Positions 37,999 to 46,768 of a stretch of DNA of 64,000 bases are shown piece by piece. The notes beneath the pieces are model-generated. The model searched no databases and had not been told where the DNA came from. It worked only from the letters and a program-made list of their open reading frames with translations. Position 1 is the stretch's first letter. The number at the start of each line of letters is the position of its first letter. Position numbers and translations under genes: made by a program. The DNA comes from Lysobacter spongiicola DSM 21749 (GTDB taxonomy: Bacteria > Pseudomonadota > Gammaproteobacteria > Xanthomonadales > Xanthomonadaceae), in NCBI RefSeq assembly GCF_900167055.1, contig NZ_FUXP01000006.1, positions 62,001 to 126,000 of the forward strand, read 5' to 3'.

Positions 37999-39507
37999 AT
38001 GACACCAGCCGCCCGTTCCGCCCGCCCCTCCCGCAAGCCTGGTCGACGCAACGCCATCGTCGCGGTCGTGGTCATCGCGGTCGTGCTGGTCGTCGCGGGA
38101 TACGTCTGGATCTCCCGGGGAGGCGAGGGTGTCGCCGGCTATCGCACCACGACCGTTGAACGTCGCGACCTGCGCGAGACGATTTCCGCCACCGGTACGC
38201 TGGCCGCGATATCCACCGTCGAGGTCGGCAGCCAGATCTCCGGCCAGGTGACCGAGGTCCTGGCCGACTTCAACGATCAGGTGACCAAGGGGCAGGTGAT
38301 CGCCCGCATCGACCCCAGCACCTACGACGCCCAGATCGCCCAGGGCAACGCGGCGGTGGCGTCGGCGCGCGCGGGCTTGGCGACCGCACGCGCCGCATTG
38401 CGCAATGCCGAAGCCGATTACGCGCGCAAGGCCGAGCTTGGCCAGCGCCAGCTGGTCGCCGCCAGTGACGTCGATCTCGCGCGTGCCGCGCTCGACCAGG
38501 CCCGCGCCCAGGTCCAGTCGGCCAACGCCCAGATCGAGCAGCAGAGCGCTTCCACCCGTACTTCCCGCCTGAACCTTGACCGCACCGTGATCAGGTCGCC
38601 GGTGGACGGTGTCGTCCTAACGCGCACGGTGGAGCCCGGCCAGACGGTGGCGGCCAGCCTGCAGGCACCGGTGCTGTTCGAGATCGCCGAGGACCTGTCC
38701 CAGATGGAGATCGTGCTGGCGATCGACGAGGCGGATATTGGCCAGGTCCAGGCCGGGCAGGGCGTGGCCTTCACGGTCGACGCGTTCCCCGACCGCCGGT
38801 TCCGGGGCGAGGTGCAGCAGGTGCGGCTGTCGGCGACCAACACCAACAACGTCATCACCTATCCGGTGGTGGTGGCCGTGGACAACAGCGACCAGGTCCT
38901 GCTGCCGGGCATGACCGCCAACGCCGAGATCGAGGTGAGCCGCCGGGATGACGTCTTGCGGGTGTCCAACGCCGCCTTGCGCTACAAGCCGGCGGATGGT
39001 GAAGCGGCACCCGCGTCCGCCGCGGCCCCGCCTCCGGGAGGCGGCGTCGCCGATGAGCTGGAGAGAGTTGCAGGTTCGCTTGATCTGGATGCGGACCAGC
39101 AGGCGATCTTCGACGCGTCGGTGGACGCGATACGCACCCGCGCCGCCGCCCGGGCCGCGCCGGCAGCGGCGGCGAACGGAGGCGCCAGTCTGTTCGGTGG
39201 CACCCGCGGCCCGCGGCCCAGCGGCGGTGGGTCGGATGGTGCTTCCCGCCAGCGGATGCAGGAGCGGATGAAGCAACAGTTCTCCGGCTTCCGCGAAAGC
39301 CTGTCGGCGCAACAGCAACAGCAATGGGACCAGGCCCTGTCGGAGTTGGCCAGTGCCCGGCGGGCGACTCTCTACAGGCTCGAGGACGGCCGGCCGCAGC
39401 CGGTGGCGGTCAGGCTCGGCGCCAGCGATGGCAGCTGGACCCAGGTGTCTGGCGGGGTCTCGGAGGGCGATGAAGTGGTGGTCGGCAGCGAGCGCCAGGC
39501 CGAATGA
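37999..39507 (+). CDS. MacA-type periplasmic adaptor with a Spy/CpxP-like insert
   Basis: A 502-residue membrane-fusion protein, longer than the roughly 370-residue E. coli MacA. Residues 19-37 anchor it in the inner membrane. The lipoyl/barrel-sandwich parts (GSQISGQVTEVLADFNDQV, IRSPVDGVVLTRTVEPGQTV) flank an alpha-hairpin (about 105-190), and the beta-barrel ends near 325 (LLPGMTANAEIEV). The membrane-proximal domain is then interrupted by about 125 residues (331-455) that are Ala/Gly/Gln rich with two helices resembling LTxxQ motifs (LDLDADQQAIFDASVDAIR, LSAQQQQQWDQALSELASAR). The domain resumes at TLYRLEDGRPQPVAVRLG. It overlaps the ATPase gene by four bases. Confidence 0.88.
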   Translation: MTPAARSARPSRKPGRRNAIVAVVVIAVVLVVAGYVWISRGGEGVAGYRTTTVERRDLRETISATGTLAAISTVEVGSQISGQVTEVLADFNDQVTKGQVIARIDPSTYDAQIAQGNAAVASARAGLATARAALRNAEADYARKAELGQRQLVAASDVDLARAALDQARAQVQSANAQIEQQSASTRTSRLNLDRTVIRSPVDGVVLTRTVEPGQTVAASLQAPVLFEIAEDLSQMEIVLAIDEADIGQVQAGQGVAFTVDAFPDRRFRGEVQQVRLSATNTNNVITYPVVVAVDNSDQVLLPGMTANAEIEVSRRDDVLRVSNAALRYKPADGEAAPASAAAPPPGGGVADELERVAGSLDLDADQQAIFDASVDAIRTRAAARAAPAAAANGGASLFGGTRGPRPSGGGSDGASRQRMQERMKQQFSGFRESLSAQQQQQWDQALSELASARRATLYRLEDGRPQPVAVRLGASDGSWTQVSGGVSEGDEVVVGSERQAE

Positions 39508-40214
39508 GCGGCCCCGTCACGCAGCGGCCGCCCGTCGTGGAGACACACGGGCTCGGCAAGGTGTACTCGGCGGGCACCCAGGCGGAGGTCGTGGCGCTTC
39601 GGGGCGTGGACCTGCGGATTGAGCGGGGCGCGTTCGTCGCCATCATGGGACCTTCCGGTTCCGGCAAGTCGACGCTGATGAACCTGCTCGGCTGCCTGGA
39701 CACGCCGGACACCGGTACATACTGGTGCGACGGCGTGGATGTCGCGACGCTAGATGCCGAGGAACGCGCCGCGTTGCGGCTCGACAAGATCGGTTTCGTG
39801 TTCCAGGGCTTTAACCTGTTGCCGCGGATGAGTGCGCTGGAGAACGTCGCCATGCCGCTTGGTTACGCCAACGTACCCACTGCGGAACGGTTGCAGCGGG
39901 CCGCCGATGCGCTGGCCGCCGTGGGGCTGGACACGCGCGGGCACCACCGGCCCAGCGAGCTGTCCGGCGGCCAGCAGCAGCGTGTCGCGATCGCCCGTGC
40001 GTTGATCAACCAGCCGCCCATCCTGCTCGCGGACGAGCCCACTGGCGCGCTGGACAGCCGGACCGGCGAAGAGATCCTGGCGCTGTTCAAGCGCTTGCGC
40101 GACGACGACCACACCGTCGTGCTGATCACCCACGACGCCGAAGTCGCCGCACACGCGGACCGCACCTACGTCATGCATGACGGCGAGCTGCAACCGCAGG
40201 AGGGCACGCCATGA
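39504..40214 (+). CDS. MacB/LolD-type ABC transporter ATP-binding protein
   Basis: A 236-residue ATPase. Walker A is MGPSGSGKSTLMN, the Q loop is FVFQGFNLLPRMSALENV, the signature is LSGGQQQRVAIARAL and Walker B is ILLADEPTGALDS, followed by the H loop (VLITHD). The insertion pattern after the Q loop and MNLLGCLDTPDTG belong to the MacB/LolD branch. In E. coli MacB this domain is fused to the permease; here it is a separate gene coupled by ATGA overlaps to the adaptor and to the permease. Confidence 0.94.
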   Translation: MSGPVTQRPPVVETHGLGKVYSAGTQAEVVALRGVDLRIERGAFVAIMGPSGSGKSTLMNLLGCLDTPDTGTYWCDGVDVATLDAEERAALRLDKIGFVFQGFNLLPRMSALENVAMPLGYANVPTAERLQRAADALAAVGLDTRGHHRPSELSGGQQQRVAIARALINQPPILLADEPTGALDSRTGEEILALFKRLRDDDHTVVLITHDAEVAAHADRTYVMHDGELQPQEGTP

Positions 40215-41446
40215 ATTTCATGGAGGTGCTGCGGACGGCTGTGTTCGCCCTGCGCGGCAACTGGATGCGCAGCGCGCTGACCTCGCTGGGCGTGATCATC
40301 GGCATTGCCGCGGTCATCGTCATGGTCTCGGTCGGCCAGGGCACCCAGGCCGAGATCGACAAGCTGGTATCCGGGCTGGGCTCCAATCGGCTGGACATCA
40401 GCCCCAACGCCGGCCGGGGTGCGGGCGGCGTGCGCATGAGCGCCAGCAGCTTCTTCACCCTGGACGAAGACGATGCCGAGGCGATCCGGGACGAAATCCC
40501 CGAGGTGCAGTACGTGGCAGCGACGCTTCGCGGCAACACCCAGGTCGTCTATGCCGAGAACAACTGGTCGGCCTCCTGGTACGGCATCCAGCCGGATTAC
40601 TTCGCTTTGGAGGACTGGCAACTCGCGGAGGGTACCGAGTTCGAGCCGCGCGACTATGGTGGCGCCACCAAGCCGGTGATCCTCGGCGAAACCGTGCGCC
40701 GCGAACTGTTCGGACAGGATGACCCGATCGGCCAGAGCGTGCGCATCGGGCGGGTGCCCTTCACCGTGGCCGGCGTGCTGGCGCCGAAGGGGCAGGGCGG
40801 CTTCGGGCAGGACCAGGACGACGTGTTGCTGGTGCCGCTGGAGACGGGACGCCGGCGGCTGATGGGCTCGATGGGGCTGCCACCCGGTGCGGTCCAACAG
40901 ATCGCGGTCGGGGTGGCGCGCCCGGAGGACCTGTCCTACGTGCAGGAGCAGATCGAATCCCTGCTGCGCCAGCGCCACGATATCCAGCCGGGGGCGGAGG
41001 ACGACTTCCGGGTCCGCAACATCGCCGAGATCGTGGCGACCCGCACCCAGGCCACCCGGCTGATGTCGTTGTTGCTCGGTGCGGTGGCCACCATTTCGCT
41101 GGTGGTCGGCGGCATCGGCATCATGAACATCATGCTGGTGTCGGTCACCGAACGGATCCGTGAGATCGGCCTGCGCATGGCGGTGGGGGCGGGACCGTCG
41201 GACATCCGGCGGCAGTTCCTGGCCGAGGCCATGCTGATCTCGTTGATCGGCGGCGCGCTGGGGATCGTGATCGGCATCGGCGGCGCCCTGCTGGTGGGCA
41301 GGTTCGGCTCGCTGCCTGTCGCGCTGGACGGACAGGTGGTGGCGCTGGCGGCGGGATTTTCCATCGCCACGGGCCTGTTCTTCGGTTACTACCCGGCGCG
41401 GAAGGCTTCGCAGCTGGATCCCATCGAGGCGCTCAGGCAGCAATAG
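40211..41446 (+). CDS. MacB-type ABC transporter permease
   Basis: A 411-residue FtsX-family permease. The first membrane helix is near residues 20-42 (ALTSLGVIIGIAAVIVMVSVG), followed by a periplasmic domain of about 220 residues and three C-terminal helices (about 287-311, 335-357, 372-395). The motifs GGIGIMNIMLVSVTERIREIGLRMAVGA and PARKASQLDPIEALR are typical of MacB. With the adaptor and ATPase it should form a MacAB-like mechanotransmission pump that drives substrates such as antibiotics, siderophores or peptides through a TolC-type channel encoded elsewhere. Confidence 0.94.
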   Translation: MNFMEVLRTAVFALRGNWMRSALTSLGVIIGIAAVIVMVSVGQGTQAEIDKLVSGLGSNRLDISPNAGRGAGGVRMSASSFFTLDEDDAEAIRDEIPEVQYVAATLRGNTQVVYAENNWSASWYGIQPDYFALEDWQLAEGTEFEPRDYGGATKPVILGETVRRELFGQDDPIGQSVRIGRVPFTVAGVLAPKGQGGFGQDQDDVLLVPLETGRRRLMGSMGLPPGAVQQIAVGVARPEDLSYVQEQIESLLRQRHDIQPGAEDDFRVRNIAEIVATRTQATRLMSLLLGAVATISLVVGGIGIMNIMLVSVTERIREIGLRMAVGAGPSDIRRQFLAEAMLISLIGGALGIVIGIGGALLVGRFGSLPVALDGQVVALAAGFSIATGLFFGYYPARKASQLDPIEALRQQ

Positions 41447-41504
41447 GGTGGGCTGGTGGATGCGTCGGTTATCCTCGCCCGACACCTGACAGCGAGAGCC
41501 CGCC

Positions 41505-42533
41505 ATGCGCCCGATCGTGTTTCTGCTCGCCCTTTCCGCCGCAGTTGCCGGGCCCGCTGGGGCCATCCCCGAAGACCCTGCGCTGGCGGAGACCAAGTCT
41601 CACGATGAGGCTGCGCGGACAGCGCTGGTGATCCATGGTGGGGCCGGCCATGTGCCGCGCGAGTCGCTGAGTGCCGAAGCCGAACGCGCCGCGCGTGCCG
41701 ATCTGGAGCGCGCCCTGGATGCCGGACACGCGGTGCTGGCCAAGGGCGGCGCGGCCCTGGATGCGGTGCACGCGGCGATCGTGGTGCTGGAGGATTCGCC
41801 CCGCTTCAACGCCGGCAAGGGCGCGGTGTTCAACGCCGAGGGCGGTCACGAGCTGGACGCGTCGATCATGGAAGGCCACACCCGTCGGGCCGGTGCGGTC
41901 GCCGGCGTGACCACCGTGCGCAGTCCGGTGACGCTGGCACGTGCGGTGATGGAACACTCCCCGCACGTCATGCTGGCCGGGGACGGTGCCGAGGCGTTCG
42001 CCGACGAGCGTAGCGATATCGAGCGCGTGCCCAACGACTGGTTCGACACCGACAACCGGCGGCGGGCCCTCGAGGCCGCGCAGCGGCAGGCCAGCCTCGG
42101 GGTTCCCGCGCCCGGTGCCTATTTCGGCACCGTCGGTGCGGTCGCGCTGGACCGGAACGGCCACATCGCCGCGGCCACCAGCACCGGCGGCATGACCAAC
42201 AAGAAGTGGGGCCGGATAGGCGATGCACCGGTGATCGGCGCCGGCACATGGGCGGACGATCGCTGCGGCGTCTCCGGCACCGGCTGGGGCGAGTACTACA
42301 TCACCAACGCCGTGGCCCACGACATCTGCGCACGCGTCGCCTATCGCGGCGATTCGCTGGAGGCGGCCGCCGAAGAGGTCGTCAACCGGATCGTCCCGGA
42401 GGCCGGCGGCGATGGTGGCGCGATCGCACTGGACCGCGACGGCAACATCGCCATGCCGTTCAACACCGGGACCATGTACCGGGCCTGGATCAGGCCCGAT
42501 GGCAGTCGCGGCGTGGCCATCTTCGAAGAGTGA
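41505..42533 (+). CDS. iaaA: Exported isoaspartyl peptidase / L-asparaginase (Ntn hydrolase)
   Basis: A 342-residue N-terminal nucleophile hydrolase made as a precursor. A signal peptide covers residues 1-20. The conserved start ALVIHGGAGH is followed by the Thr nucleophile Thr209 in GTVGAVALDRNGHIAAATSTGG, where self-cleavage would release the alpha and beta subunits. GDAPVIGAGTWAD and the C-terminal FNTGTMYRAW fit the family. It removes isoaspartyl residues from damaged peptides and has weak asparaginase activity; the signal peptide suggests a periplasmic site of action, unlike cytosolic E. coli IaaA. Confidence 0.93.
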   Translation: MRPIVFLLALSAAVAGPAGAIPEDPALAETKSHDEAARTALVIHGGAGHVPRESLSAEAERAARADLERALDAGHAVLAKGGAALDAVHAAIVVLEDSPRFNAGKGAVFNAEGGHELDASIMEGHTRRAGAVAGVTTVRSPVTLARAVMEHSPHVMLAGDGAEAFADERSDIERVPNDWFDTDNRRRALEAAQRQASLGVPAPGAYFGTVGAVALDRNGHIAAATSTGGMTNKKWGRIGDAPVIGAGTWADDRCGVSGTGWGEYYITNAVAHDICARVAYRGDSLEAAAEEVVNRIVPEAGGDGGAIALDRDGNIAMPFNTGTMYRAWIRPDGSRGVAIFEE

Positions 42534-42545
42534 AGATGCCGGGCT

Positions 42546-43031
42546 TCAGCCCGATTGCTGGGCCGACCACGCGTCCATCCGCCGCTTGAGCTCCTCCGGT
42601 GGTACGTCCTCCACGTGGGTCGCCAGCGTCCACTTGTGTCCGAACGGATCGACCACCGTACCCATGCGATCGCCCCAGAACTGGTCCTCGACCGGCTTGT
42701 CCGCCGTGGCGCCGGCATCCAGGGCCTGCTGGAACGCGTGGTCGGCGTTGTCGCAATAGATCATGAAGGTGGAGGTTGCGCCGCCACGCGCCTTCGGTCC
42801 GAGCGCCTGCATGTCGGGCCACTCGTCGGACAGCATGATGGTGCTGTCGCCGATGCGGATCTCGGCGTGGCCGACCACGTCGCGGCCGTTGGCGTCCTTC
42901 ATCGGCAGCCGGTACAGCTCAGTGGCGCCCAGTGCGCGCTGGTAGAAATCGATCGCGGCCGCGGCGTCGTCGACGATCAGATAGGGCGTGACGGTGTGGT
43001 AGCCCTCCGGAATGGCTGCGGGGTTGGCCAT
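42546..43031 (-). CDS. VOC-family (PhnB/glyoxalase-like) protein
   Basis: A 161-residue vicinal-oxygen-chelate fold protein of the PhnB-like group, with VTPYLIVDDAAAAIDFYQRALGATELYR, HAEIRIGDSTIMLSDE and WGDRMGTVVDPFGHKW. Metal-ligand His and Glu residues are present but the substrate cannot be told. AGGAG precedes the ATG at 43031. It is convergent with the isoaspartyl peptidase gene and divergent from dgkA. Confidence 0.88.
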   Translation of the reverse strand: MANPAAIPEGYHTVTPYLIVDDAAAAIDFYQRALGATELYRLPMKDANGRDVVGHAEIRIGDSTIMLSDEWPDMQALGPKARGGATSTFMIYCDNADHAFQQALDAGATADKPVEDQFWGDRMGTVVDPFGHKWTLATHVEDVPPEELKRRMDAWSAQQSG

Positions 43032-43169
43032 GGCGACATCTCCTGTGGATGAACGGGGTGGGTTGGAACTCCAGATGTTACGGCTTGGCGGGGCCGGCGC
43101 GGCCATGGCCTCCTTGTGGCAAAATCGCGGGCTTCACGCGGTCGGACGCGTGCTCCGCCACTGCCGAGG

Positions 43170-43214
43170 CCCGCACCTCATGTCCCCGCATTTGAAGTCC
43201 CCGCACTCCATGCC
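43170..43214 (+). repeat. Three degenerate 15-bp direct repeats upstream of dgkA
   Basis: Three adjacent 15-base units share CCCGCA at their starts and a TC/CC end (43170-43184, 43185-43199, 43200-43214). They lie in the 251-base divergent region between the VOC gene and dgkA. They also fall within a 36-codon frame (ATG 43180, stop 43290) that overlaps the dgkA start. Function unknown; nothing else is evident in this gap. Confidence 0.4.
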
Positions 43215-43282
43215 CTGGACCCGGCCCGGGCGACCCGGCGAAGACGTGGCCCGCCCCGTGGCAACCACCGGTGCCCGCCGGG

Positions 43283-43663
43283 ATGGCTGACGAGGTCGGA
43301 CACCTGCCCCGGCGCCCCGGCCGCATGCTGAAGGCGGCGCGATGGTCGATCCAGGGCCTGGTCGCGGCTTGGCTGCACGAGTCGTCGTTCCGCCTGGAGG
43401 TGTACCTCTTCGTGTTGCTCGCCCCGCTTGCCGTGTGGTTGGGCGACACGCCGGTGGAGCGGGTACTGCTGCTGGGATCGATGATCCTGGTCCTGTCCGT
43501 GGAGCTGCTCAATTCATCCATCGAGGCGGTGATCGAGCGCTATGGCCCCGAGTTCCACGAGCTGGCCGGCCGTGCCAAGGACATGGGCTCGGCGGCGGTG
43601 TTCGTGCTGATGATCAACGTGCTGGCCACCTGGGGGCTGATCCTGATCCCCCGCCTGCTCTAG
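43283..43663 (+). CDS. dgkA: Diacylglycerol kinase DgkA
   Basis: A 126-residue membrane enzyme that phosphorylates diacylglycerol left over from membrane-derived glucan synthesis. It has an amphipathic N-terminal helix, three membrane helices (about residues 37-54, 59-79 and 103-123), and the active-site signature VELLNSSIEAVIERYGPEFHELAGRAKDMGSAAV. The ATG at 43283 is preferred over a GTG four codons upstream; its ribosome binding site is weak. Confidence 0.94.
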   Translation: MADEVGHLPRRPGRMLKAARWSIQGLVAAWLHESSFRLEVYLFVLLAPLAVWLGDTPVERVLLLGSMILVLSVELLNSSIEAVIERYGPEFHELAGRAKDMGSAAVFVLMINVLATWGLILIPRLL

Positions 43664-43711
43664 CGACCCTTCGATACATCCTTCCCGTAGTACCGCGACC
43701 TGGAATTGCCC

Positions 43712-44452
43712 GTGATTGAAATGCTGATGGATCCGGAAGTCTGGATCACCCTGGCCACGCTGAGTGCGATCGAGATCGTGCTGGGCATCGACAACCTGGT
43801 GTTCATCTCCATCGCGGTGAGCCGCCTGCCGGCCCAGACCCGCGAGAGGGCACGCAAGTTCGGCATTGCAGTGGCCTGCCTGAGCCGGATCGCCTTGCTG
43901 CTCACGCTGGCCTGGCTGGCCGGCCTCACCCACGATCTGTTCACGCTGTTCGGCGAAGGCATTTCGGTGCGCGACCTCGTGCTGATCCTGGGCGGCGCGT
44001 TCCTGCTGGTGAAGGGCTCGATGGAGATCCGCGACAGCATCATGGGCGAGGAGGATGCCGAAGACATCCACACCCGGCCGGCGGCTTCCTTCGGCATGGT
44101 GATCGCGCAGATCGCCGTGATCGACATCGTCTTTTCGCTGGACTCGGTGATCGCGGCCGTCGGCATGGCCGACCGCACGTGGATCATGGTCTGCGCGATC
44201 CTGCTGGCCGTGGCCGTGATGCTGTTGGCGGCGCGGCCACTGGGGCAGTTCATCGACCGCAACCCGACCGTGAAGATGCTGGCGCTGGCCTTCATCGTGT
44301 TGATCGGCGCCTTCCTGGTCGCCGATGGCTTCTCCGCCCACATCCCCAAGGGCTACATCTACGGGGCAATGGGCTTTGCCGCAATGGTGGAGGCGCTGAA
44401 CCTGGCTGCCCGTCGTCGCGAAGCCCGCGCACGGGTGCCCGGCGACGGCTGA
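43712..44452 (+). CDS. TerC-family integral membrane protein
   Basis: A 246-residue protein with about seven membrane helices and the family signatures LSAIEIVLGIDNLVFISI and AVIDIVFSLDSVIAAVGM, each with the conserved Asp pair. Members of the TerC/Alx family are linked to manganese export and to tellurite resistance; the function here is probably metal homeostasis. The GTG at 43712 gives MIEMLMDPEVWITL, matching relatives; a TTG two codons earlier and ATGs at 43721 and 43727 are alternatives. Confidence 0.88.
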   Translation: MIEMLMDPEVWITLATLSAIEIVLGIDNLVFISIAVSRLPAQTRERARKFGIAVACLSRIALLLTLAWLAGLTHDLFTLFGEGISVRDLVLILGGAFLLVKGSMEIRDSIMGEEDAEDIHTRPAASFGMVIAQIAVIDIVFSLDSVIAAVGMADRTWIMVCAILLAVAVMLLAARPLGQFIDRNPTVKMLALAFIVLIGAFLVADGFSAHIPKGYIYGAMGFAAMVEALNLAARRREARARVPGDG

Positions 44453-44578
44453 GCGGCTCGACCCGATCAATCGCATGCGTGGCGCCGGACGGGGGGGGCA
44501 GGCGCGCGCTGAAGGCGGGCGACGTGCGCGTCGCTCTGCCACAATGACGATTGCTCCGCAGCGGACTCCGCGAACCCG

Positions 44579-45457
44579 ATGATCATCCTGCACCAGATCG
44601 ACCCGATTGCCCTGGCCCTCGGGCCGCTGCAGATCCACTGGTACGGGATCATGTACCTGCTCGGTTTCGGAGTCGCGTGGTGGCTGGGCCGACGCCGGAT
44701 CCGCCAGGGCCGGTTGCCGGGGGTGGACGAGCAGGCATTCGGGGACCTGTTGTTCTACGGGATGCTCGGCGTCGTCCTCGGCGGGCGGCTCGGCTACGTG
44801 TTCTTCTATGCCTTCGATGAGCTGCTGGGCGACCCCTTGATGCTGGTCCGCATCTGGGAAGGCGGGATGAGTTTCCATGGCGGCCTCCTCGGCGTGGTGG
44901 CCGCCGCCATATGGTGGGCCCGCAGGCATCAGTTGCACTTCTTCGACGTGGCCGATTTCATCGCGCCCCTCGTGCCGGCCGGCCTGGGTTTCGGACGGAT
45001 CGGCAACTACATCGGTGGAGAGTTGTGGGGCAAGTTCACCGGGGCCGGATGGGGGGTGGTGTTCCCCGGTGCACCCGAGCTGTCGCGGATGTCGGCCGAA
45101 CAGGTGAGCCAGCAGTTCGCCGCGGGCGCGCTCGACGGCTTCGCCCGCCACCCCTCGCAGCTGTACCAGGCGGCGCTGGAAGGGCTGGTCATGTTCGTGG
45201 TGCTGTGGTGGTTCTCCCGCCAGCCCCGGCCGCGCTATGCGGTGGCCGGGCTGTTCGCGCTGATGTATGGCGGCTTCCGGTTCCTGGTGGAGTTCGTGCG
45301 GGTGCCGGATGCGCAGCTGGGTTACCTGGCCTTCGGTTGGCTCACCATGGGCCAGTTGCTGAGCCTGCCCCTGATCGCGATCGGCCTGTACTGGCTGTGG
45401 CGGTCGCGGCGATCACCCGTCCTCCAACCCGCGCCTGCCGCGACGCCGGGAGCCTGA
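44579..45457 (+). CDS. lgt: Prolipoprotein diacylglyceryl transferase
   Basis: A 292-residue, seven-helix inner-membrane enzyme that moves diacylglyceryl from phosphatidylglycerol to the lipobox Cys of prolipoproteins. It carries [33 protein letters not shown] (catalytic His region) and the Lgt signature [15 protein letters not shown] with the essential Arg. The 126-base gap upstream shows no clear promoter. Its stop is three bases before thyA, forming an lgt-thyA-folA unit. Confidence 0.96.
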   Translation: MIILHQIDPIALALGPLQIHWYGIMYLLGFGVAWWLGRRRIRQGRLPGVDEQAFGDLLFYGMLGVVLGGRLGYVFFYAFDELLGDPLMLVRIWEGGMSFHGGLLGVVAAAIWWARRHQLHFFDVADFIAPLVPAGLGFGRIGNYIGGELWGKFTGAGWGVVFPGAPELSRMSAEQVSQQFAAGALDGFARHPSQLYQAALEGLVMFVVLWWFSRQPRPRYAVAGLFALMYGGFRFLVEFVRVPDAQLGYLAFGWLTMGQLLSLPLIAIGLYWLWRSRRSPVLQPAPAATPGA

Positions 45458-45460
45458 GAC

Positions 45461-46255
45461 ATGCGCCAGTACCTCGACCTCTTGCGACACGTGCTCGAAA
45501 ACGGCACCGAGAAATCCGACCGGACAGGTACCGGTACCCGCAGCGTCTTCGGCTGGCAGATGCGCTTCGACCTGGCCGAAGGCTTCCCGCTGGTCACCAC
45601 CAAGAAGCTGCACCTGCGCTCGATCATCCACGAGCTGCTGTGGTTCCTTCGCGGCGAAACCAACATCGGTTACCTGAAGGACCACAAGGTCGGCATCTGG
45701 GACGAGTGGGCCGATGCCGAGGGCGAGCTGGGGCCGGTCTATGGCAAGCAGTGGCGCCGCTGGTCGGGTGCCGACGGGGCCGAGATCGACCAGATCCGCT
45801 GGGTGGTGGAGGAGATCAGGCGCAACCCGGATTCCCGCCGCCTGGTGGTGTCGGCGTGGAACGTCGCCGACCTGCCCGACATGGCGCTGATGCCGTGCCA
45901 CACGATGTTCCAGTTCTACGTGGTCGACGGCAAGCTCAGCTGCCAGCTTTACCAGCGCAGCGGCGACATCTTCCTGGGCGTGCCGTTCAACATCGCCAGC
46001 TATGCGCTGCTCACGCACATGGTGGCGCAGGTGTGCGGCCTGGGCGTGGGCGATTTCGTGCATACGCTCGGCGACGCCCACCTGTACACCAACCACTACG
46101 AGCAGGCCCGCGAGCAGCTCGCGCGTGAGCCCAGGCCTTTGCCAACGCTGAGGCTCAACCCGGAAGTGGATGACATCTTCGGCTTCCGCTTCGAAGACAT
46201 CTCGATCGAAGGCTACGACCCGTGGCCGGCGATCAAGGCACCGGTGGCGGTGTGA
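45461..46255 (+). CDS. thyA: Thymidylate synthase
   Basis: A 264-residue enzyme, the same length as E. coli ThyA, which methylates dUMP to dTMP with methylenetetrahydrofolate. The catalytic Cys falls exactly at residue 146 ([10 protein letters not shown]), with [19 protein letters not shown] and the FDRTGTGT-like loop [17 protein letters not shown]. The stop overlaps the GTG of folA (GTGA), coupling it to the enzyme that regenerates its folate product. Confidence 0.97.
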   Translation: MRQYLDLLRHVLENGTEKSDRTGTGTRSVFGWQMRFDLAEGFPLVTTKKLHLRSIIHELLWFLRGETNIGYLKDHKVGIWDEWADAEGELGPVYGKQWRRWSGADGAEIDQIRWVVEEIRRNPDSRRLVVSAWNVADLPDMALMPCHTMFQFYVVDGKLSCQLYQRSGDIFLGVPFNIASYALLTHMVAQVCGLGVGDFVHTLGDAHLYTNHYEQAREQLAREPRPLPTLRLNPEVDDIFGFRFEDISIEGYDPWPAIKAPVAV

Positions 46256-46749
46256 GCGATCTGGTGCTGCTGGCGGCGCTGGGGCGCGACCGGGCGATTG
46301 GCCGCGATGGTGACCTGCCGTGGCGGCTGCCGGACGACTTGAAGCGGTTCAAGGCGCAGACCCTGGGCAAGCCGCTGTTGATGGGGCGCCGCACCGCCGA
46401 GTCCTTGGGCCGGGCGCTACCCGGCCGTCGCAACCTGGTGCTGACCCGGTCGGGGCGGGTGCCGTTCGAGCAGATGGAGGCCGTGGCCACGCTGGACCGG
46501 GCCGTGGAGCTGGCGACCGCCGATGGCGCCGACGAGCTGTGCGTGATCGGCGGTGGCGAGGTCTACGCCGTCTGCCTGCCGCAGGCCCGTCGCATGTACC
46601 TGACCCACGTGGATACCGTGGTCGAAGGGGCCGATGCATTCTTCCCGGCCTTCGATCCTGCCGACTGGCGCGTCGTGGCCCGGGAGTCGCATCCGGCGGA
46701 CGCGCGGCACCGCCACGCCTTCGAGTTCGTCGAATACCAACGCGCCTGA
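46252..46749 (+). CDS. folA: Dihydrofolate reductase
   Basis: A 165-residue NADPH-dependent reductase of dihydrofolate. [28 protein letters not shown] carries the Met20-loop region and the active-site acid (Asp in DDLKRFK), and [23 protein letters not shown] plus [13 protein letters not shown] form the NADPH site. The GTG start overlaps the thyA stop. It is convergent with apaH over 19 bases. Confidence 0.95.
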   Translation: MSDLVLLAALGRDRAIGRDGDLPWRLPDDLKRFKAQTLGKPLLMGRRTAESLGRALPGRRNLVLTRSGRVPFEQMEAVATLDRAVELATADGADELCVIGGGEVYAVCLPQARRMYLTHVDTVVEGADAFFPAFDPADWRVVARESHPADARHRHAFEFVEYQRA

Positions 46750-46768
46750 CCGGGCGCGCCCCGGCGGT

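Noticed and set aside
33691-41446. A defence or secondary-metabolite island around the two-component and efflux genes
   Set aside because: All genes are of common chromosomal families, composition matches the flanks, and there are no mobility genes, tRNA ends or nuclease/toxin domains.
44453-44578. Promoter or riboswitch in front of lgt-thyA-folA
   Set aside because: The gap is GC-rich with a G run, but no -35/-10 pair at proper spacing and no known riboswitch fold could be made out by eye.
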